From: Janibacter sp. A1S7
Lineage (GTDB): Bacteria; Actinomycetota; Actinomycetes; Actinomycetales; Dermatophilaceae
Length of the DNA: 64,000 bases
Assembly: GCF_037198315.1 (NCBI RefSeq)
Contig: NZ_CP144913.1
Span: 744,001 to 808,000, forward strand
Direction of reading: 5' to 3'
This document shows, one piece after another, positions 52,738-62,165 of this stretch. The notes under the pieces are model-generated. The model was given only the letters and a program-made list of their open reading frames with translations, did not search any database and was not told the DNA's origin. Made by a program: the position numbers and the translations under genes. The first letter of the stretch is position 1. Every line of letters starts with the position of its first letter.

Positions 52738-54041
52738 CAGCCGGCCGACGTCCCGATCATGGACTCCCAGAGTCCGACGAAGTCGGGCACCGTCTTCGCC
52801 ACGGTGCCGGGGTCCTCGATGACGGTCCCGGGCGCCGCGATCGACATGACCGCGCCGGCCATGACCATGCGGTGGTCGGCGTAGGTGTGGAACGTCGCCG
52901 GGCGCAGCGGTTGCGGGTCGATCCGCAGCCCGTCATCGCGCTCGGTCACCGCGACGCCGAGCGCGCCCAGCTCCCGCGACAGGGCGGCGATCCGGTCGGT
53001 CTCGTGGCCGCGGATGTGCCCGACGCCCCGGATGATCGAGGGTCCGTCCGCGCAGGCCGCGAGGGCCGCGACGACCGGCGTCAGCTCGGCGGCGGCACTG
53101 AGGTCGATGTCGACTCCCTGCGGGTGTCCGTCGCCGATCACGGTCAGTGCCCGCGCGTCCAGCCGGACCTCGGCGTCCATCTGGTCGAGGACATCGCGGA
53201 TGCGGTCCCCGGCCTGGGTGGTGTGCTGCGGCCAGTCCGGCACGACGACCGTCCCACCCGCGACGACCGCGGCGGCGAGGAAGGGCGCGGCGTTGGACAG
53301 GTCCGGCTCGACCGTGACGTCCAGCGGCAGCAGCTCGCCCGGCTCGACGCGCCAGATGTTGGCCTCGCAGTCGTCGACCTCGGCGCCGGCGTCGCGCAGC
53401 GTCTCGACGGTCATCTCGATGTGGGGGAGCGAGGGCAGCTGCGCGCCCTCGTGCACGACGGTGATCCCCTCCTCGAAGCGGGAGCCGGCCAGCAGCAGGG
53501 CGGAGACGAACTGCGACGAGGCCGATGCGTCGACCACGACGGTGCCCCCGTCGACGGAGCCGGCGCCCTCCACGACGAAGGGGAGGGTGCCGGACCCGCC
53601 GTCGTCGATCGTGACCCCGAGGTCCCGGAGCGCATCGATGATCGCGGCCATCGGCCGCACGCGGGCGTGCTCGTCGCCGTCGAAGGTCACCGGGCCACCG
53701 GCGAGGGCCGCCACGGGAGGCAGGAAGCGCATCACGGTCCCGGCGAGACCGCAGTCGATCGCGCGGCCACCACGCAGGGTGGCAGGGGTGACCAGCCAGT
53801 CGGGGGAGGTCAGCGCGTTCGCGGAGGAGGTGGCGTCGTCGACGCCCGCGCCGAGCTGGCGCAGCGCCTGGGCCATCAGCTCGGTGTCCCGGGAGCGAAG
53901 GGGGCGGCGCAGCCGCGACGTCCCGCTCGCCAGAGCGGCCAGGACGAGGTACCGGTTGGTCAGGGACTTGCTCCCCGGCAGCGTCACGGTCGCATCGAGC
54001 GGACCGGACACTGCCGGGGGATGCCAATCTGGACTGGTCAT
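52737..54041 (-). CDS. aroA: 3-phosphoshikimate 1-carboxyvinyltransferase (EPSP synthase)
   Basis: A 434-residue shikimate-pathway enzyme: LPGSKSLTNRYLVLAALA (substrate Lys and Ser/Arg), GLAGTVMRFLPPVAAL (PEP-binding region; family LRNAGTAMR-type), SSQFVSALLLAG, and RGHETDRI / ADHRMVMA near the C terminus with catalytic Asp/Glu. ATG 54041 begins the conserved region. aroA followed by rsgA is a conserved actinobacterial pair (Rv3227-Rv3228). Confidence 0.94.
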   Translation of the reverse strand: MTSPDWHPPAVSGPLDATVTLPGSKSLTNRYLVLAALASGTSRLRRPLRSRDTELMAQALRQLGAGVDDATSSANALTSPDWLVTPATLRGGRAIDCGLAGTVMRFLPPVAALAGGPVTFDGDEHARVRPMAAIIDALRDLGVTIDDGGSGTLPFVVEGAGSVDGGTVVVDASASSQFVSALLLAGSRFEEGITVVHEGAQLPSLPHIEMTVETLRDAGAEVDDCEANIWRVEPGELLPLDVTVEPDLSNAAPFLAAAVVAGGTVVVPDWPQHTTQAGDRIRDVLDQMDAEVRLDARALTVIGDGHPQGVDIDLSAAAELTPVVAALAACADGPSIIRGVGHIRGHETDRIAALSRELGALGVAVTERDDGLRIDPQPLRPATFHTYADHRMVMAGAVMSIAAPGTVIEDPGTVAKTVPDFVGLWESMIGTSAG

Positions 54042-54046
54042 GCGGG

Positions 54047-54529
54047 TCAGTGCACCGCGTTCTTCGCCTGGAGGGCCGCCATCTTCGCCTCGCGGCGGGC
54101 GTTGCTCGTGGCCTGCTTGGCGCGGTAGGTCACGCCGGGCTTGCCCGCGGTGTCGGCAGCGGCCAGGAGCAGACCGCCGAGGAGGGAGAGGTTCTTGAAG
54201 AACTGGACCTGCTCGCCCTGCTTCTTCTGCGGGTCGGACTCGTTCCACCACTGGTGGGTCGCGGTCGTCGGCACGGTGGACGCGAGCAGCACCAGCGAGG
54301 CCAGTCGGGGCGCCTTGCCGGTCGCCAGCAGGGCACCGCCACCGACCATGGCCGCGCCGTTGACGCGCACGAGCAGCTCGGTGTCCTCGGGCAGCCCGAG
54401 CACGGAGGCGAGCTTGGTGGTCACCGGGTCCGCGGCGGGCTTGTGGGCGGCGGCGTAGCGAACGGCGTTGTAGCCGCCGAAGATGAAGATGCTCGAGAGC
54501 AGGGGACGGGCGATTCGACGAACGATCAT
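54047..54529 (-). CDS. DoxX-family membrane protein
   Basis: A 160-residue protein starting MIVRRIARPLLSSIFIFGGYNAVRY with DoxX-type helices (LVRVNGAAMVGGGALLATGKAPRLASLVLLASTVPTT...HQWW). About four transmembrane segments, then a basic/Ala-rich cytoplasmic tail. In actinobacteria DoxX proteins partner with thiol-oxidoreductase systems. Only 5 bp separates its stop from the aroA start. ATG 54529 is the start. Confidence 0.85.
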   Translation of the reverse strand: MIVRRIARPLLSSIFIFGGYNAVRYAAAHKPAADPVTTKLASVLGLPEDTELLVRVNGAAMVGGGALLATGKAPRLASLVLLASTVPTTATHQWWNESDPQKKQGEQVQFFKNLSLLGGLLLAAADTAGKPGVTYRAKQATSNARREAKMAALQAKNAVH

Positions 54530-54642
54530 GGTGCGGTTCTCCTTGTCGTCGCAGGGTGGCCGGTCGGTTTCCGACGCACCGGTTCTCCTCCTACCGTATG
54601 TCCTCCGGCGGTCCGATCGCCTCCTGCCGACCCAGCTGGTGA

Positions 54643-55527
54643 TCAGTGCATGGTGGTCGCGGCGTCGACGAGTTCCGCGCCCAGACCGCTGAGCCGGGTC
54701 GGGCCCGCCCACACGGCACGCAGGTGCCGGCTCAGGTCGAGGTCGAGCGGCACCGCCAGCAGCGTCCCGGCCTGGAGCGCGTCGTCGACGGCGAGCCGGC
54801 TGAGGACGGCCTGACCCGTGCCGGCCTGCACGGCCAGGCGCACTGCGGCGGTGCTCGGGAGCACCTGGGCGGTGCGGGCCGGGGCGCCCAGTGCCTCCTC
54901 GAGGGTGACCCGGGTGCCGGACCCGGTCTCCCGCGTGATCAGCGGAAGGGAGCGCAGCGCCTTTGTGGACAACGCGCCCGCGTGCTCGGCCAGGGGGTGT
55001 CCGGGGGCGACGACGAGGACGAGCTCGTCGGTCGCCACGACCTGGGAGTGCAGGTCCCGCGGGGCCTCCGGGCTCTCGATGAAGCCGACGGAGGCCGACC
55101 CGCTGCGCACGTCGTCGATGACCGCTGCGGTGTTGGCCACCCGGAGGTCCAGGGCGACGCCGGGTCGGCGCCGGTTGAGCTCGGCGAGCCAGCGGGGCAG
55201 GACGTGCTCGGCGACGGTCTGGCTGGCGGAGACCATGAGCACCGGCCCGCCGGGGGCGGTCAGGCCGGCCGTGCCCTCCACCAGCGCACGGGCCGAGTCC
55301 ACGACGGCGCGGGCCCACTCGAGGGCCAGCATCCCCTCGGCGGTCAGCTTCGACCCGGTGGTGGACCGGGTGATCAGGGTGATGCCGAGGCCGCGCTCCA
55401 GGCGGGAGAGGGCGCGGCTCGCGTTGGGTTGGGCCATGCCGACGGCGCGGGCTCCCGCGCCGAGGCTGCCGTGGTCCGCCACCGCGACGAAGAGCTCGAC
55501 GGCGGACAACTCCGGCCACGAGGTCAT
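54643..55527 (-). CDS. LysR-family transcriptional regulator
   Basis: A 294-residue LysR protein: LFVAVADHGSLGAGARAVGMAQPNASRALSRLERGLG at residues about 12-50 (winged HTH) and a substrate-binding domain (LVVAPGHPLAE). Divergent from a YeiH-type exporter gene, which it probably controls. ATG 55527 is chosen; ATG 55548 is an alternative. The 71-bp divergent region contains GGATATCC-type symmetry (about 55532-55545). Confidence 0.88.
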   Translation of the reverse strand: MTSWPELSAVELFVAVADHGSLGAGARAVGMAQPNASRALSRLERGLGITLITRSTTGSKLTAEGMLALEWARAVVDSARALVEGTAGLTAPGGPVLMVSASQTVAEHVLPRWLAELNRRRPGVALDLRVANTAAVIDDVRSGSASVGFIESPEAPRDLHSQVVATDELVLVVAPGHPLAEHAGALSTKALRSLPLITRETGSGTRVTLEEALGAPARTAQVLPSTAAVRLAVQAGTGQAVLSRLAVDDALQAGTLLAVPLDLDLSRHLRAVWAGPTRLSGLGAELVDAATTMH

Positions 55528-55598
55528 ATCCCGAGGATATCCCTCCATGCCGGATGATGGGCTACCCGGCGCGCTCCGACCACGGCACCGTGGGGGTC

Positions 55599-56609
55599 AT
55601 GAGCACTTCCACCACATCGACCGTGCGCACCACCGTGCCGTCATCGGTCCTGCCCGGACTCGCCCTCTGCCTCGCCGCGGCGGTCGTGTCCACCCTCGTC
55701 GGACGCATCCACCCCGTGCTGTCCCCCCTGCTCGTCGCCATCCTGCTCGGAGTCGCCCTCGCGGCGATCCGGCCGCTGCCCGCCCCCCTTCGCCCGGGTC
55801 TGGACGTGTCCGGACGCACCCTGCTGCGTGCGGGGATCGTGTTGCTGGGGCTGCAGCTGTCACTGCGCGGGATCGCCGCACTCGGCGTCGGGACGGTCGC
55901 GCTGGTGCTGCTCGTGGTCACCAGCGGCATCGCCGTCACGCTCGCCGTCGGCCGACTGCTCGGGCTGAGCTGGTCGCAGCGGATGCTGATCGCGTGCGGC
56001 TTCTCCATCTGTGGGGCCGCGGCCGTCGCGGCGGCCAAGGACGTGGTCGACTCCGAGGACGAGGAGGTCGCCACCGGTATCGCGCTCGTCGTCGTCTTCG
56101 GTACCGCGATGATCGGCATCATCCCCCTGGCCGTCCTCGGGCTCGGCCTCGGTGACGAGGCGGCCGGCCTGTGGGCGGGCGCATCCATCCACGAGGTGGC
56201 CCAGGTCGTGGCCGCGGGTGGCATCGTCAGCGGCGCCGCGCTGAGCATCGCCGTCGTGGTCAAGCTCGCCCGCGTCCTCATGCTCGCGCCGGTCATGGCC
56301 TTCATCGGCTGGCAGCAGCGGGCCCGGGCCACCGGGACGGGCGGTTCGCAGCCGCCCCTGGTGCCGCCCTTCGTCATCGGTTTCATCGCGATGGTGCTCA
56401 TCGGCACCTGGCTGCCACTGCCGGAGGGGGTGACGGACGTGGCCGCGATGGTCCAGACCCTGCTGCTCGCCGCGGCGATGTTCGCCCTGGGGTGCGGGGT
56501 GCGCTTCGCCGACCTGCGCAAGGCGGGGTCCCGGCCGGTCGTCCTCGCGGCCGTCGCCACCGCCTGGGTCGCGCTCGTCGGTCTGGGTGGTGCCCTCCTG
56601 CTGGGGTGA
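55599..56609 (+). CDS. YeiH-family putative sulfate/anion exporter
   Basis: A 336-residue membrane protein with about ten hydrophobic segments. Family landmarks are GRTLLRAGIVLLGLQLSL, CGFSICGAAAVAAAKDVV, and WAGASIHEVAQVVAAG, characteristic of the UPF0324/YeiH family. Members are often next to a LysR gene, as here, and are thought to export sulfonate- or sulfate-related anions; transport has rarely been tested. ATG 55599 with GGGGGT upstream. Confidence 0.85.
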   Translation: MSTSTTSTVRTTVPSSVLPGLALCLAAAVVSTLVGRIHPVLSPLLVAILLGVALAAIRPLPAPLRPGLDVSGRTLLRAGIVLLGLQLSLRGIAALGVGTVALVLLVVTSGIAVTLAVGRLLGLSWSQRMLIACGFSICGAAAVAAAKDVVDSEDEEVATGIALVVVFGTAMIGIIPLAVLGLGLGDEAAGLWAGASIHEVAQVVAAGGIVSGAALSIAVVVKLARVLMLAPVMAFIGWQQRARATGTGGSQPPLVPPFVIGFIAMVLIGTWLPLPEGVTDVAAMVQTLLLAAAMFALGCGVRFADLRKAGSRPVVLAAVATAWVALVGLGGALLLG

Positions 56610-56625
56610 GTCCTACGCTGGGAGC

Positions 56626-57456
56626 GTGTGCGGACGATATGCGGCCACGGCCGACCCGGGTGACCTCGTCGAGGAGTTCGAGATCGACGCCGACGTCACC
56701 GGCGAGACCACCCGTTCGCTGCTGAAGTCGCCGCAGGACCCGCCACCGGCCACCCCGGACCACAACATGGCACCGACGAAGCAGGCACCGGTCATCCTCA
56801 CCCGCGCGCCGAAGGACGAGCCGACTGGCCCCCTTCGCCAGCTGCGGTTGTTGACCTGGGGCCTCGTGCCGTCCTGGGCGAAGGAGACCAGGGTGGGGCT
56901 GCGGATGACCAATGCCCGCGCGGAGTCCGTGCTGGAGAAGTCCTCCTTCGCCCGGGCGGCCGCCGTGCGGCGCTGCCTCGTGCCGGCGGCCGGGTGGTAC
57001 GAGTGGCAGGTCTCGCCGGTCGCGACCGATGCCAAGGGCAAGCCGCGCAAGCAGCCCTTCTTCATCCACCGGGGCGACGGGGACCTGCTGACCTTCGCGG
57101 GCCTGTACGAGTTCTGGCGGGACCGCACGGTGGCCGACGACGACCCGGCGGCGTGGCTGGTCAGCTTCACGATCATCACCACCGCCGCCGACCCGGGCAT
57201 GGACCGTATCCACGACCGACAGCCACTGGTTCTCGAGCGCGGTGACCACGAGCGCTGGCTCGACCCCGACCTGACCGATCCGCAGGCCGTGGCGGGGATG
57301 CTCCGGTTCCAGCAGCCGGGGCGCTTCGCGGCGTACCCGATCTCGACGGCGGTCAACGCCACACGCAACAACGGCCCCGGGCTGCTCCAGCCGCTGCCGC
57401 AGGACGAGCTGGTCGGCGTCGTCGACCCCGAGACGGGGGAGATCCACGGTGACTGA
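56626..57456 (+). CDS. SRAP-domain abasic-site DNA-protein crosslinking protein (YedK/HMCES)
   Basis: A 276-residue protein. GTG 56626 gives M-C-G-R-Y, placing the catalytic Cys at position 2 as required for thiazolidine linkage to abasic DNA; this fixes the start. Other SRAP landmarks: HNMAPTKQAPVI (Asn), LTWGLVPSWAKE, NARAESV (Glu in active site), RCLVPAAGWYEWQ, and a late His in MDRIHDRQPLVL. Protects single-stranded abasic sites during replication (Rv3226c position near aroA). It overlaps the next gene by 8 bp. Confidence 0.92.
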   Translation: MCGRYAATADPGDLVEEFEIDADVTGETTRSLLKSPQDPPPATPDHNMAPTKQAPVILTRAPKDEPTGPLRQLRLLTWGLVPSWAKETRVGLRMTNARAESVLEKSSFARAAAVRRCLVPAAGWYEWQVSPVATDAKGKPRKQPFFIHRGDGDLLTFAGLYEFWRDRTVADDDPAAWLVSFTIITTAADPGMDRIHDRQPLVLERGDHERWLDPDLTDPQAVAGMLRFQQPGRFAAYPISTAVNATRNNGPGLLQPLPQDELVGVVDPETGEIHGD

Positions 57457-58087
57457 GGTGGCGACCGCCCAGGGCCCGGCCCGGGTCCACCTCCACGAGG
57501 CGAAGGGGGACCCCTCCGGCTGCCTGCTCCTCACCCACGGCGCCGGTGGCGGGATCGGGGCCACGGACCTGACCGCGATCACCGCGGCGCTGCCGCCCGT
57601 GGGCTGGACCGTCGCACTCGTCGAGATGCCGTGGCGGGTGGCCGGCCGGAGGGTCGCACCGATGCCCCCGAAGCTCGACGCCGCCTGGCGCGAGATCGTC
57701 GCGGCCGTGCGCGGCGAGCTGCCCGGACGGCTGGTCATGGGCGGACGCAGCGCCGGCGCCCGGGTGGCCTGCCGGCTCGCGGACGAGCTCGGGGCGGATG
57801 CCGTGCTGTGCCTGTCCTTCCCCCTGGTGCCGGCCGGCAAGTCCTCGTCAGGCGCAGGGAAGTCCCGAATCGGTGAACTTCTCCTTCCGGTGCGGGCGGG
57901 GCTGCCGGTGCACGTCGTGCAGGGCGCGCGCGACCCCTTCGGCGGCCCCGGCCACGTGCGTCGGGCGCTGGCCGGCGAGGGCGTTCGGATCGACGGTGAG
58001 CGCGTGCGCGTCGACGAGGCGCCCGGGACGCACTCCTTCACCGACGGGCCGGCCGTCGCCGAGTCCGTCGAGCGGTGGCTCAGATGA
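57449..58087 (+). CDS. Alpha/beta-hydrolase-family protein
   Basis: A 212-residue protein with LLLTHGAGGGIG (oxyanion region), GGRSAGARVACRLA (nucleophile Ser in GRSAG), GARDPFGGP (Asp) and GTHSF (His), like the Tex30/KANL3-type dienelactone-hydrolase branch. Substrate unknown. It starts at GTG 57449 inside the end of the SRAP gene, so it is translationally coupled and may belong to the same pathway. Confidence 0.82.
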   Translation: MTEVATAQGPARVHLHEAKGDPSGCLLLTHGAGGGIGATDLTAITAALPPVGWTVALVEMPWRVAGRRVAPMPPKLDAAWREIVAAVRGELPGRLVMGGRSAGARVACRLADELGADAVLCLSFPLVPAGKSSSGAGKSRIGELLLPVRAGLPVHVVQGARDPFGGPGHVRRALAGEGVRIDGERVRVDEAPGTHSFTDGPAVAESVERWLR

Positions 58088-58454
58088 GGCGGTACCCGAT
58101 CCGGCGGTGGTCGATCAGCGGTCCGCGCGGTCCGGGGCCCGGTCGGCTCATCCGGTCCGGGATCAGTGCGAGGGGGTCGCTGCGTGGCGAGGCGCCCCCG
58201 GGGATCTCACCAAGGAGCGCCTCCGTCCCAGTGTCGGACGAGGTGCCCATGATGTCCACCGCTGCCGGAACCACGACCCGCACGCGGGCACCGGGCCAGA
58301 CTGTCGTCCATGGCAGTCAGCCTCGCTGGGGCACAACGACGTCGGCGTGCTCGATCATGCCGTCACGCAGCTCTCGGGCGAGAGCGTGTCCATCCCACTG
58401 CGGGTGATCCCGCACGGCAGCGCATCGTGCCTGCCTCAAGCGCGTGCTCGACAC
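58080..58454 (-). pseudogene. Possible broken gene with in-frame TGA
   Basis: On the minus strand a frame from GTG 58454 reads 45 codons (STRLRQARCAAVRDHPQWDG...HADVVVPQRG), meets TGA at 58317-58319, then continues open for 78 codons (LPWTTVWPGARVRVVVP... ending RGPLIDHRRIGYRLI) to 58080. Codon third positions are mostly G or C on both sides of the stop. The start is 12 bp after the PucR gene stop, so it would be the next gene of that unit. No family is recognised; it may be a decayed gene, or two short unrelated frames. Confidence 0.3.
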
Positions 58455-58465
58455 CGGCTGTACGG

Positions 58466-59683
58466 TCAGCGATCCTCCGAGCGTCCGAGCGCGAGGATGA
58501 TCGCCAGCACCTCGTCCGGATCGGCCAGCCGCTCGCCGTAGAGGTCGCGGACCTGGTTCATCCGGTAGCGCACGGTCTGCGGGTGCACGTGCAGCGCCTC
58601 GGCGACGAGCTCGCGCCGGCCCTGCAGCAGCAGCCACGCGCGCAGCGTCTCGGCGAGTCGGTCGGCGGCTCCTTCGGCCACCTCGGCGAAGGGGGCCAGA
58701 GCCGTCTCGCGCAGGTCGGCCAGCGCCGCGGGATCGGCGTGCAGGACGAGCTCGGGCAGCACCTCGTCGGTGTCGAGGGGGACGCCGGTGGCGGCCAGCG
58801 GCAAGGCCCGGGTGGCCCGGTCGTAGGACTGACCGGCGAGCTGCCACGGACGGGCGGGCCCGATCACGGCCGGGCGCCCGTCGAGGACCTCGTTCAGGTG
58901 CGCGCGAGCGCGTCCCCCGGCGTCGGGGACGAGCAGCGCCGCGTGGCCGGTCACGGGGTACTCCTCGCGCTGGGGGAGGTCCTCGGAGAGAGTGAGCGTC
59001 CTGGGGTCGAGGACGGCGGCGGTGGTGGCCAGTCGCCCCTCGGGCACGAGGACGGCGGTGAGCGTGCGTGGGGGCGCCCACATGGCCGCGGCCGCTGCCG
59101 CGTCGAGCTCGGCCCCGCCCGCGCCGGTGAGCAGGGTGCGGGTCAGGCGGTCGAGGTGGACGATGCGGGCGCGCTCGGCGCTCGTGGTCTGGCTGTGGTG
59201 CCCGGCGACGGAGGCGGCGGACAGCTCGTCGATGTAGCTGAAGACCAGCTCGGCGAAGCGACCCAGCGTCGCCGCGTCCACCCCGGCCGCCACGGCTTCG
59301 ACGGACAGCTCGCGCCACGCGGCGCCGGCGCCCACGCGGTAGGCGGACAGGAGGGCCTCGATGGGGCGCCCGGTGCGCGCCTCGGCCTGGCCGAGGTCAC
59401 GGGCGGCGGCGACGCCGACGCCGACCTTGGTGCCCGAGCGCGGCGCCGACTGCGACGCCAGCGAGACGAAGCTCTCCAGGGAGACCTGCACCGCCTTCTC
59501 GATGATGCGCCCCATCCGCCCCTGGAAGGGCACGTCGTAGGCCGGCACCTCGCGCATGATCTCGGCGACGACGAGCTTGGCCACCCGTGGCAGGTGCTGG
59601 CGAAGGGCGGTGACGGTCGCCTCGTCGAGGGCGCCGCCCTTTCGTAACTGCTGAGGCTCTTGCGAAGGGTCGTCGTCCGTCAT
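58466..59683 (-). CDS. PucR-type helix-turn-helix regulator
   Basis: A 405-residue protein. The N-terminal half resembles an RsbRD/GGDEF-like sensor (RIIEKAVQVSLESFVSLA, AYRVGAGAAWRELS, FSYIDELSAASVAGH). The C terminus has the PucR C-terminal HTH (LAETLRAWLLLQGRRELVAEALHVHPQTVRYRMNQVRDLYG). Divergent from the ferredoxin-reductase/desaturase pair, with 97 bp between starts, so a likely regulator of lipid desaturation. ATG 59683 is preferred over the upstream start. Confidence 0.85.
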   Translation of the reverse strand: MTDDDPSQEPQQLRKGGALDEATVTALRQHLPRVAKLVVAEIMREVPAYDVPFQGRMGRIIEKAVQVSLESFVSLASQSAPRSGTKVGVGVAAARDLGQAEARTGRPIEALLSAYRVGAGAAWRELSVEAVAAGVDAATLGRFAELVFSYIDELSAASVAGHHSQTTSAERARIVHLDRLTRTLLTGAGGAELDAAAAAAMWAPPRTLTAVLVPEGRLATTAAVLDPRTLTLSEDLPQREEYPVTGHAALLVPDAGGRARAHLNEVLDGRPAVIGPARPWQLAGQSYDRATRALPLAATGVPLDTDEVLPELVLHADPAALADLRETALAPFAEVAEGAADRLAETLRAWLLLQGRRELVAEALHVHPQTVRYRMNQVRDLYGERLADPDEVLAIILALGRSEDR

Positions 59684-59780
59684 CACAGCACCCCGCTTGT
59701 CTCCAGTGAACAATTGGCTCGATCAAATCCTACCCGCACAGGACAGCAGGCGTGGGTAGTTGAGCCGGGAGGATGGAGAC

Positions 59781-60866
59781 ATGACCACAACTCTCACCCG
59801 AGCCCGCGACACCGCGGCGCGCTTTGCGCGTGGCTTGGCCACGCCGGTCATCCCCGAGGACTACCTCGATCTCTTCGCCCCCCTTCGCTCCGGTGCCGAC
59901 CTGCGGGGCCGCATCGTCGCGGTCACCCCGGAGACCGCGGACGCCGCCACCATCACCATCCGCCCCGGCAGGGACTGGCAGGGCCACGCGCCCGGGCAGT
60001 ACATCCGCCTGGGTGTCGACGTCGACGGGGTGCGCTGCTGGCGGGCCTACTCGCTGACCTCCGACACGAGCGCCCGCGACGGACTGATCTCGATCACCGT
60101 CAAGGCGATGCCCGACGGTGTCGTCTCGCGCCACCTCGTCCACCACACCCGCCCGGGCACGCTGGTCCAGCTGGACCAGGCGACCGGTGACTTCATGCTG
60201 CCGCAGTCGGTGCCGGCCAAGGTCCTCTTCCTCACCGGGGGGTCGGGCATCACCCCCGTCATGGGGATGCTGCGCAACCACGACTTCGACGGGCTGGACG
60301 TCGTCCACGCGCACTCCGCGCCGACGGCCGACGACGTGATCTTCGCCCGCGAGCTGGCCAACCCGGCTCCCGGCGTGCAGGTGATGGTGCGCCACACCGA
60401 CGACGAGGGGATGTTCACCCCCGACCTGCTCGACGAGCACGTGCCCGACTGGCGCGAGCGCGAGACCTGGATCTGCGGGCCCACCCCGATGCTCGACGCC
60501 TTCGAGGAGCACTACGCGGCGCACGGTCGCAGCGAGATGCTCCACGTGGAGCGCTTCCGTCCGGCGATCATCGAGGTCGGCGAAGGGGGCACCGCCACCC
60601 TGCGTACGGGCGAGGACCAGAAGGCCCTCGAGCTCGACGGCGGCACCACGATCCTCGACGCGGCGGAGGACGCCGGCGTCCTCATGCCGAGCGGCTGCCG
60701 GATGGGCATCTGCTTCGGCTGCGTCCTGCCCATGACCGACGGGGCCGTGCGCGACCTGCGCAACGGCGACCTGACCACGACCACCCCGGACGACCCGCCC
60801 GTGAAGGTGCAGACCTGCATCTCGGCCGTCGCCGGTACCTGCACCATCGAGACCCAGGAGAAGTGA
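59781..60866 (+). CDS. Ferredoxin reductase fused to 2Fe-2S domain (desaturase electron donor)
   Basis: A 361-residue protein: an FAD domain (RAYSLTSD; RxYSxT), NAD(P) domain ([16 protein letters not shown]) and C-terminal plant-type 2Fe-2S ferredoxin (CRMGICFGC ... [11 protein letters not shown]). Corresponds to Rv3230c, which passes electrons to DesA3. ATG 59781 with GGGAGGATGGAG upstream. Its stop overlaps the desaturase start (TGATG), supporting obligatory co-expression. Confidence 0.93.
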   Translation: MTTTLTRARDTAARFARGLATPVIPEDYLDLFAPLRSGADLRGRIVAVTPETADAATITIRPGRDWQGHAPGQYIRLGVDVDGVRCWRAYSLTSDTSARDGLISITVKAMPDGVVSRHLVHHTRPGTLVQLDQATGDFMLPQSVPAKVLFLTGGSGITPVMGMLRNHDFDGLDVVHAHSAPTADDVIFARELANPAPGVQVMVRHTDDEGMFTPDLLDEHVPDWRERETWICGPTPMLDAFEEHYAAHGRSEMLHVERFRPAIIEVGEGGTATLRTGEDQKALELDGGTTILDAAEDAGVLMPSGCRMGICFGCVLPMTDGAVRDLRNGDLTTTTPDDPPVKVQTCISAVAGTCTIETQEK

Positions 60867-62113
60867 TGACTGCGACCCTCGAGCGCACCACTGCCCGCAC
60901 GACCGACGCCCGGATCACCGGTGGTTCGTCGGAGATCATCCACACCGACGTCACGATGACGCCGTCCCCGATCGAGCACCTGACCCCGCAGCAGATCGAG
61001 CAGCTCGGCCGCGAGCTCGACGAGATCCGCACCGAGACGATGGACTCGTTGGGGGAGAAGGACGCCCAGTACATCCGCCGGGTGATCGCGGCCCAGCGCT
61101 ACCTCGAGATCGGCGGCCGCGCGGCCCTGTTCTTCTCGGGCAACCCGATCGCCTGGGTGGCCGGCACCGCCGCGCTCAGCGCGTCGAAGATCCTGGACAA
61201 CATGGAGGTCGGGCACAACATCATCCACGGCCAGTGGGACTGGATGCGTGACCCGCGGATCCACTCCTCGACGTGGGAGTGGGACAACGTCACCCCGGCG
61301 GACCACTGGAAGAACAGCCACAACAAGGTGCACCACACCTACACCAACGTCGTCGGCCACGACAACGACCTGGGGTACGGGATCATGCGCGTCGACGACG
61401 CCCAGAAGTGGTTCCCGGGCTACCTCGTCCAGCCGGTGACCCAGTTCATCAACGCGACCCTCTTCGAGTACGGCATCGCCGCCTACGACCTCGAGCTGGG
61501 CAAGAACTGGGCGACCCGCCACGAGAACCCGGAGTGGGTCGCCGAGGCGAAGAAGGTCGTCAACAAGATCAAGAAGCAGGCCGGCAAGGACTACCTGCTC
61601 TTCCCGCTGCTGGCCGGGCCCAATGCCCTCTCGACCCTCGGCGCGAACGTCGTCGCCAACCTCGTGCGCAACTACTGGACGCACTCGGTGATCATGTGCG
61701 GCCACTTCCCGGCCGGGGTGAAGACCTTCACCAAGCACTCGATCGACGGGGAGACCCGCGGCGAGTGGTACCTGCGCCAGATGCTCGGCTCGGCGAACAT
61801 CACCGGCTCGACGGCGATGCACATCGCGACCGGTCACCTCAGCTACCAGATCGAGCACCACCTCTTCCCCGACATGCCCAGCCGCCGCTACCCGGAGATC
61901 GCCCCGAAGATCGAGGCGCTCTTCGACAAGTACGGACTGGAGTACGTCACCGGTCCGCTGCACAAGCAGGTCGGCTCGGCGTGGAGCGAGATCATCCGCC
62001 TGTCGCTGCCCAACGACACCTCGCTGGGGCAGACGATCAGGATCCTGCGCACGAAGGGCATGAAGGGTCTGCGGGCGCGCGCTCGCCAGACCCGCTACTC
62101 CTACGCACGCTGA
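60866..62113 (+). CDS. desA3: Membrane fatty-acid (acyl-CoA) desaturase DesA3-like
   Basis: A 415-residue di-iron membrane desaturase with three histidine boxes: [19 protein letters not shown] and QIEHHLFPD, and hydrophobic segments between. It makes the delta-9 double bond of stearoyl-CoA using electrons from the upstream reductase. I prefer ATG 60866 over GTG 60863 because AGGAG then sits 5 bases upstream. A hairpin follows the stop. Confidence 0.93.
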   Translation: MTATLERTTARTTDARITGGSSEIIHTDVTMTPSPIEHLTPQQIEQLGRELDEIRTETMDSLGEKDAQYIRRVIAAQRYLEIGGRAALFFSGNPIAWVAGTAALSASKILDNMEVGHNIIHGQWDWMRDPRIHSSTWEWDNVTPADHWKNSHNKVHHTYTNVVGHDNDLGYGIMRVDDAQKWFPGYLVQPVTQFINATLFEYGIAAYDLELGKNWATRHENPEWVAEAKKVVNKIKKQAGKDYLLFPLLAGPNALSTLGANVVANLVRNYWTHSVIMCGHFPAGVKTFTKHSIDGETRGEWYLRQMLGSANITGSTAMHIATGHLSYQIEHHLFPDMPSRRYPEIAPKIEALFDKYGLEYVTGPLHKQVGSAWSEIIRLSLPNDTSLGQTIRILRTKGMKGLRARARQTRYSYAR

Positions 62114-62136
62114 GCACCACCCCACACCGATCGGGA

Positions 62137-62163
62137 ACAGGACCGCGCAGGGGGCGGTCCTGT
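62137..62163. terminator. Hairpin between desA3 and galE
   Basis: ACAGGACCGC pairs perfectly with GCGGTCCTGT around GCAGGGG, 23 bp past the desaturase stop and just before the convergent galE stop. Likely bidirectional. Confidence 0.7.
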
Positions 62164-62165
62164 GC

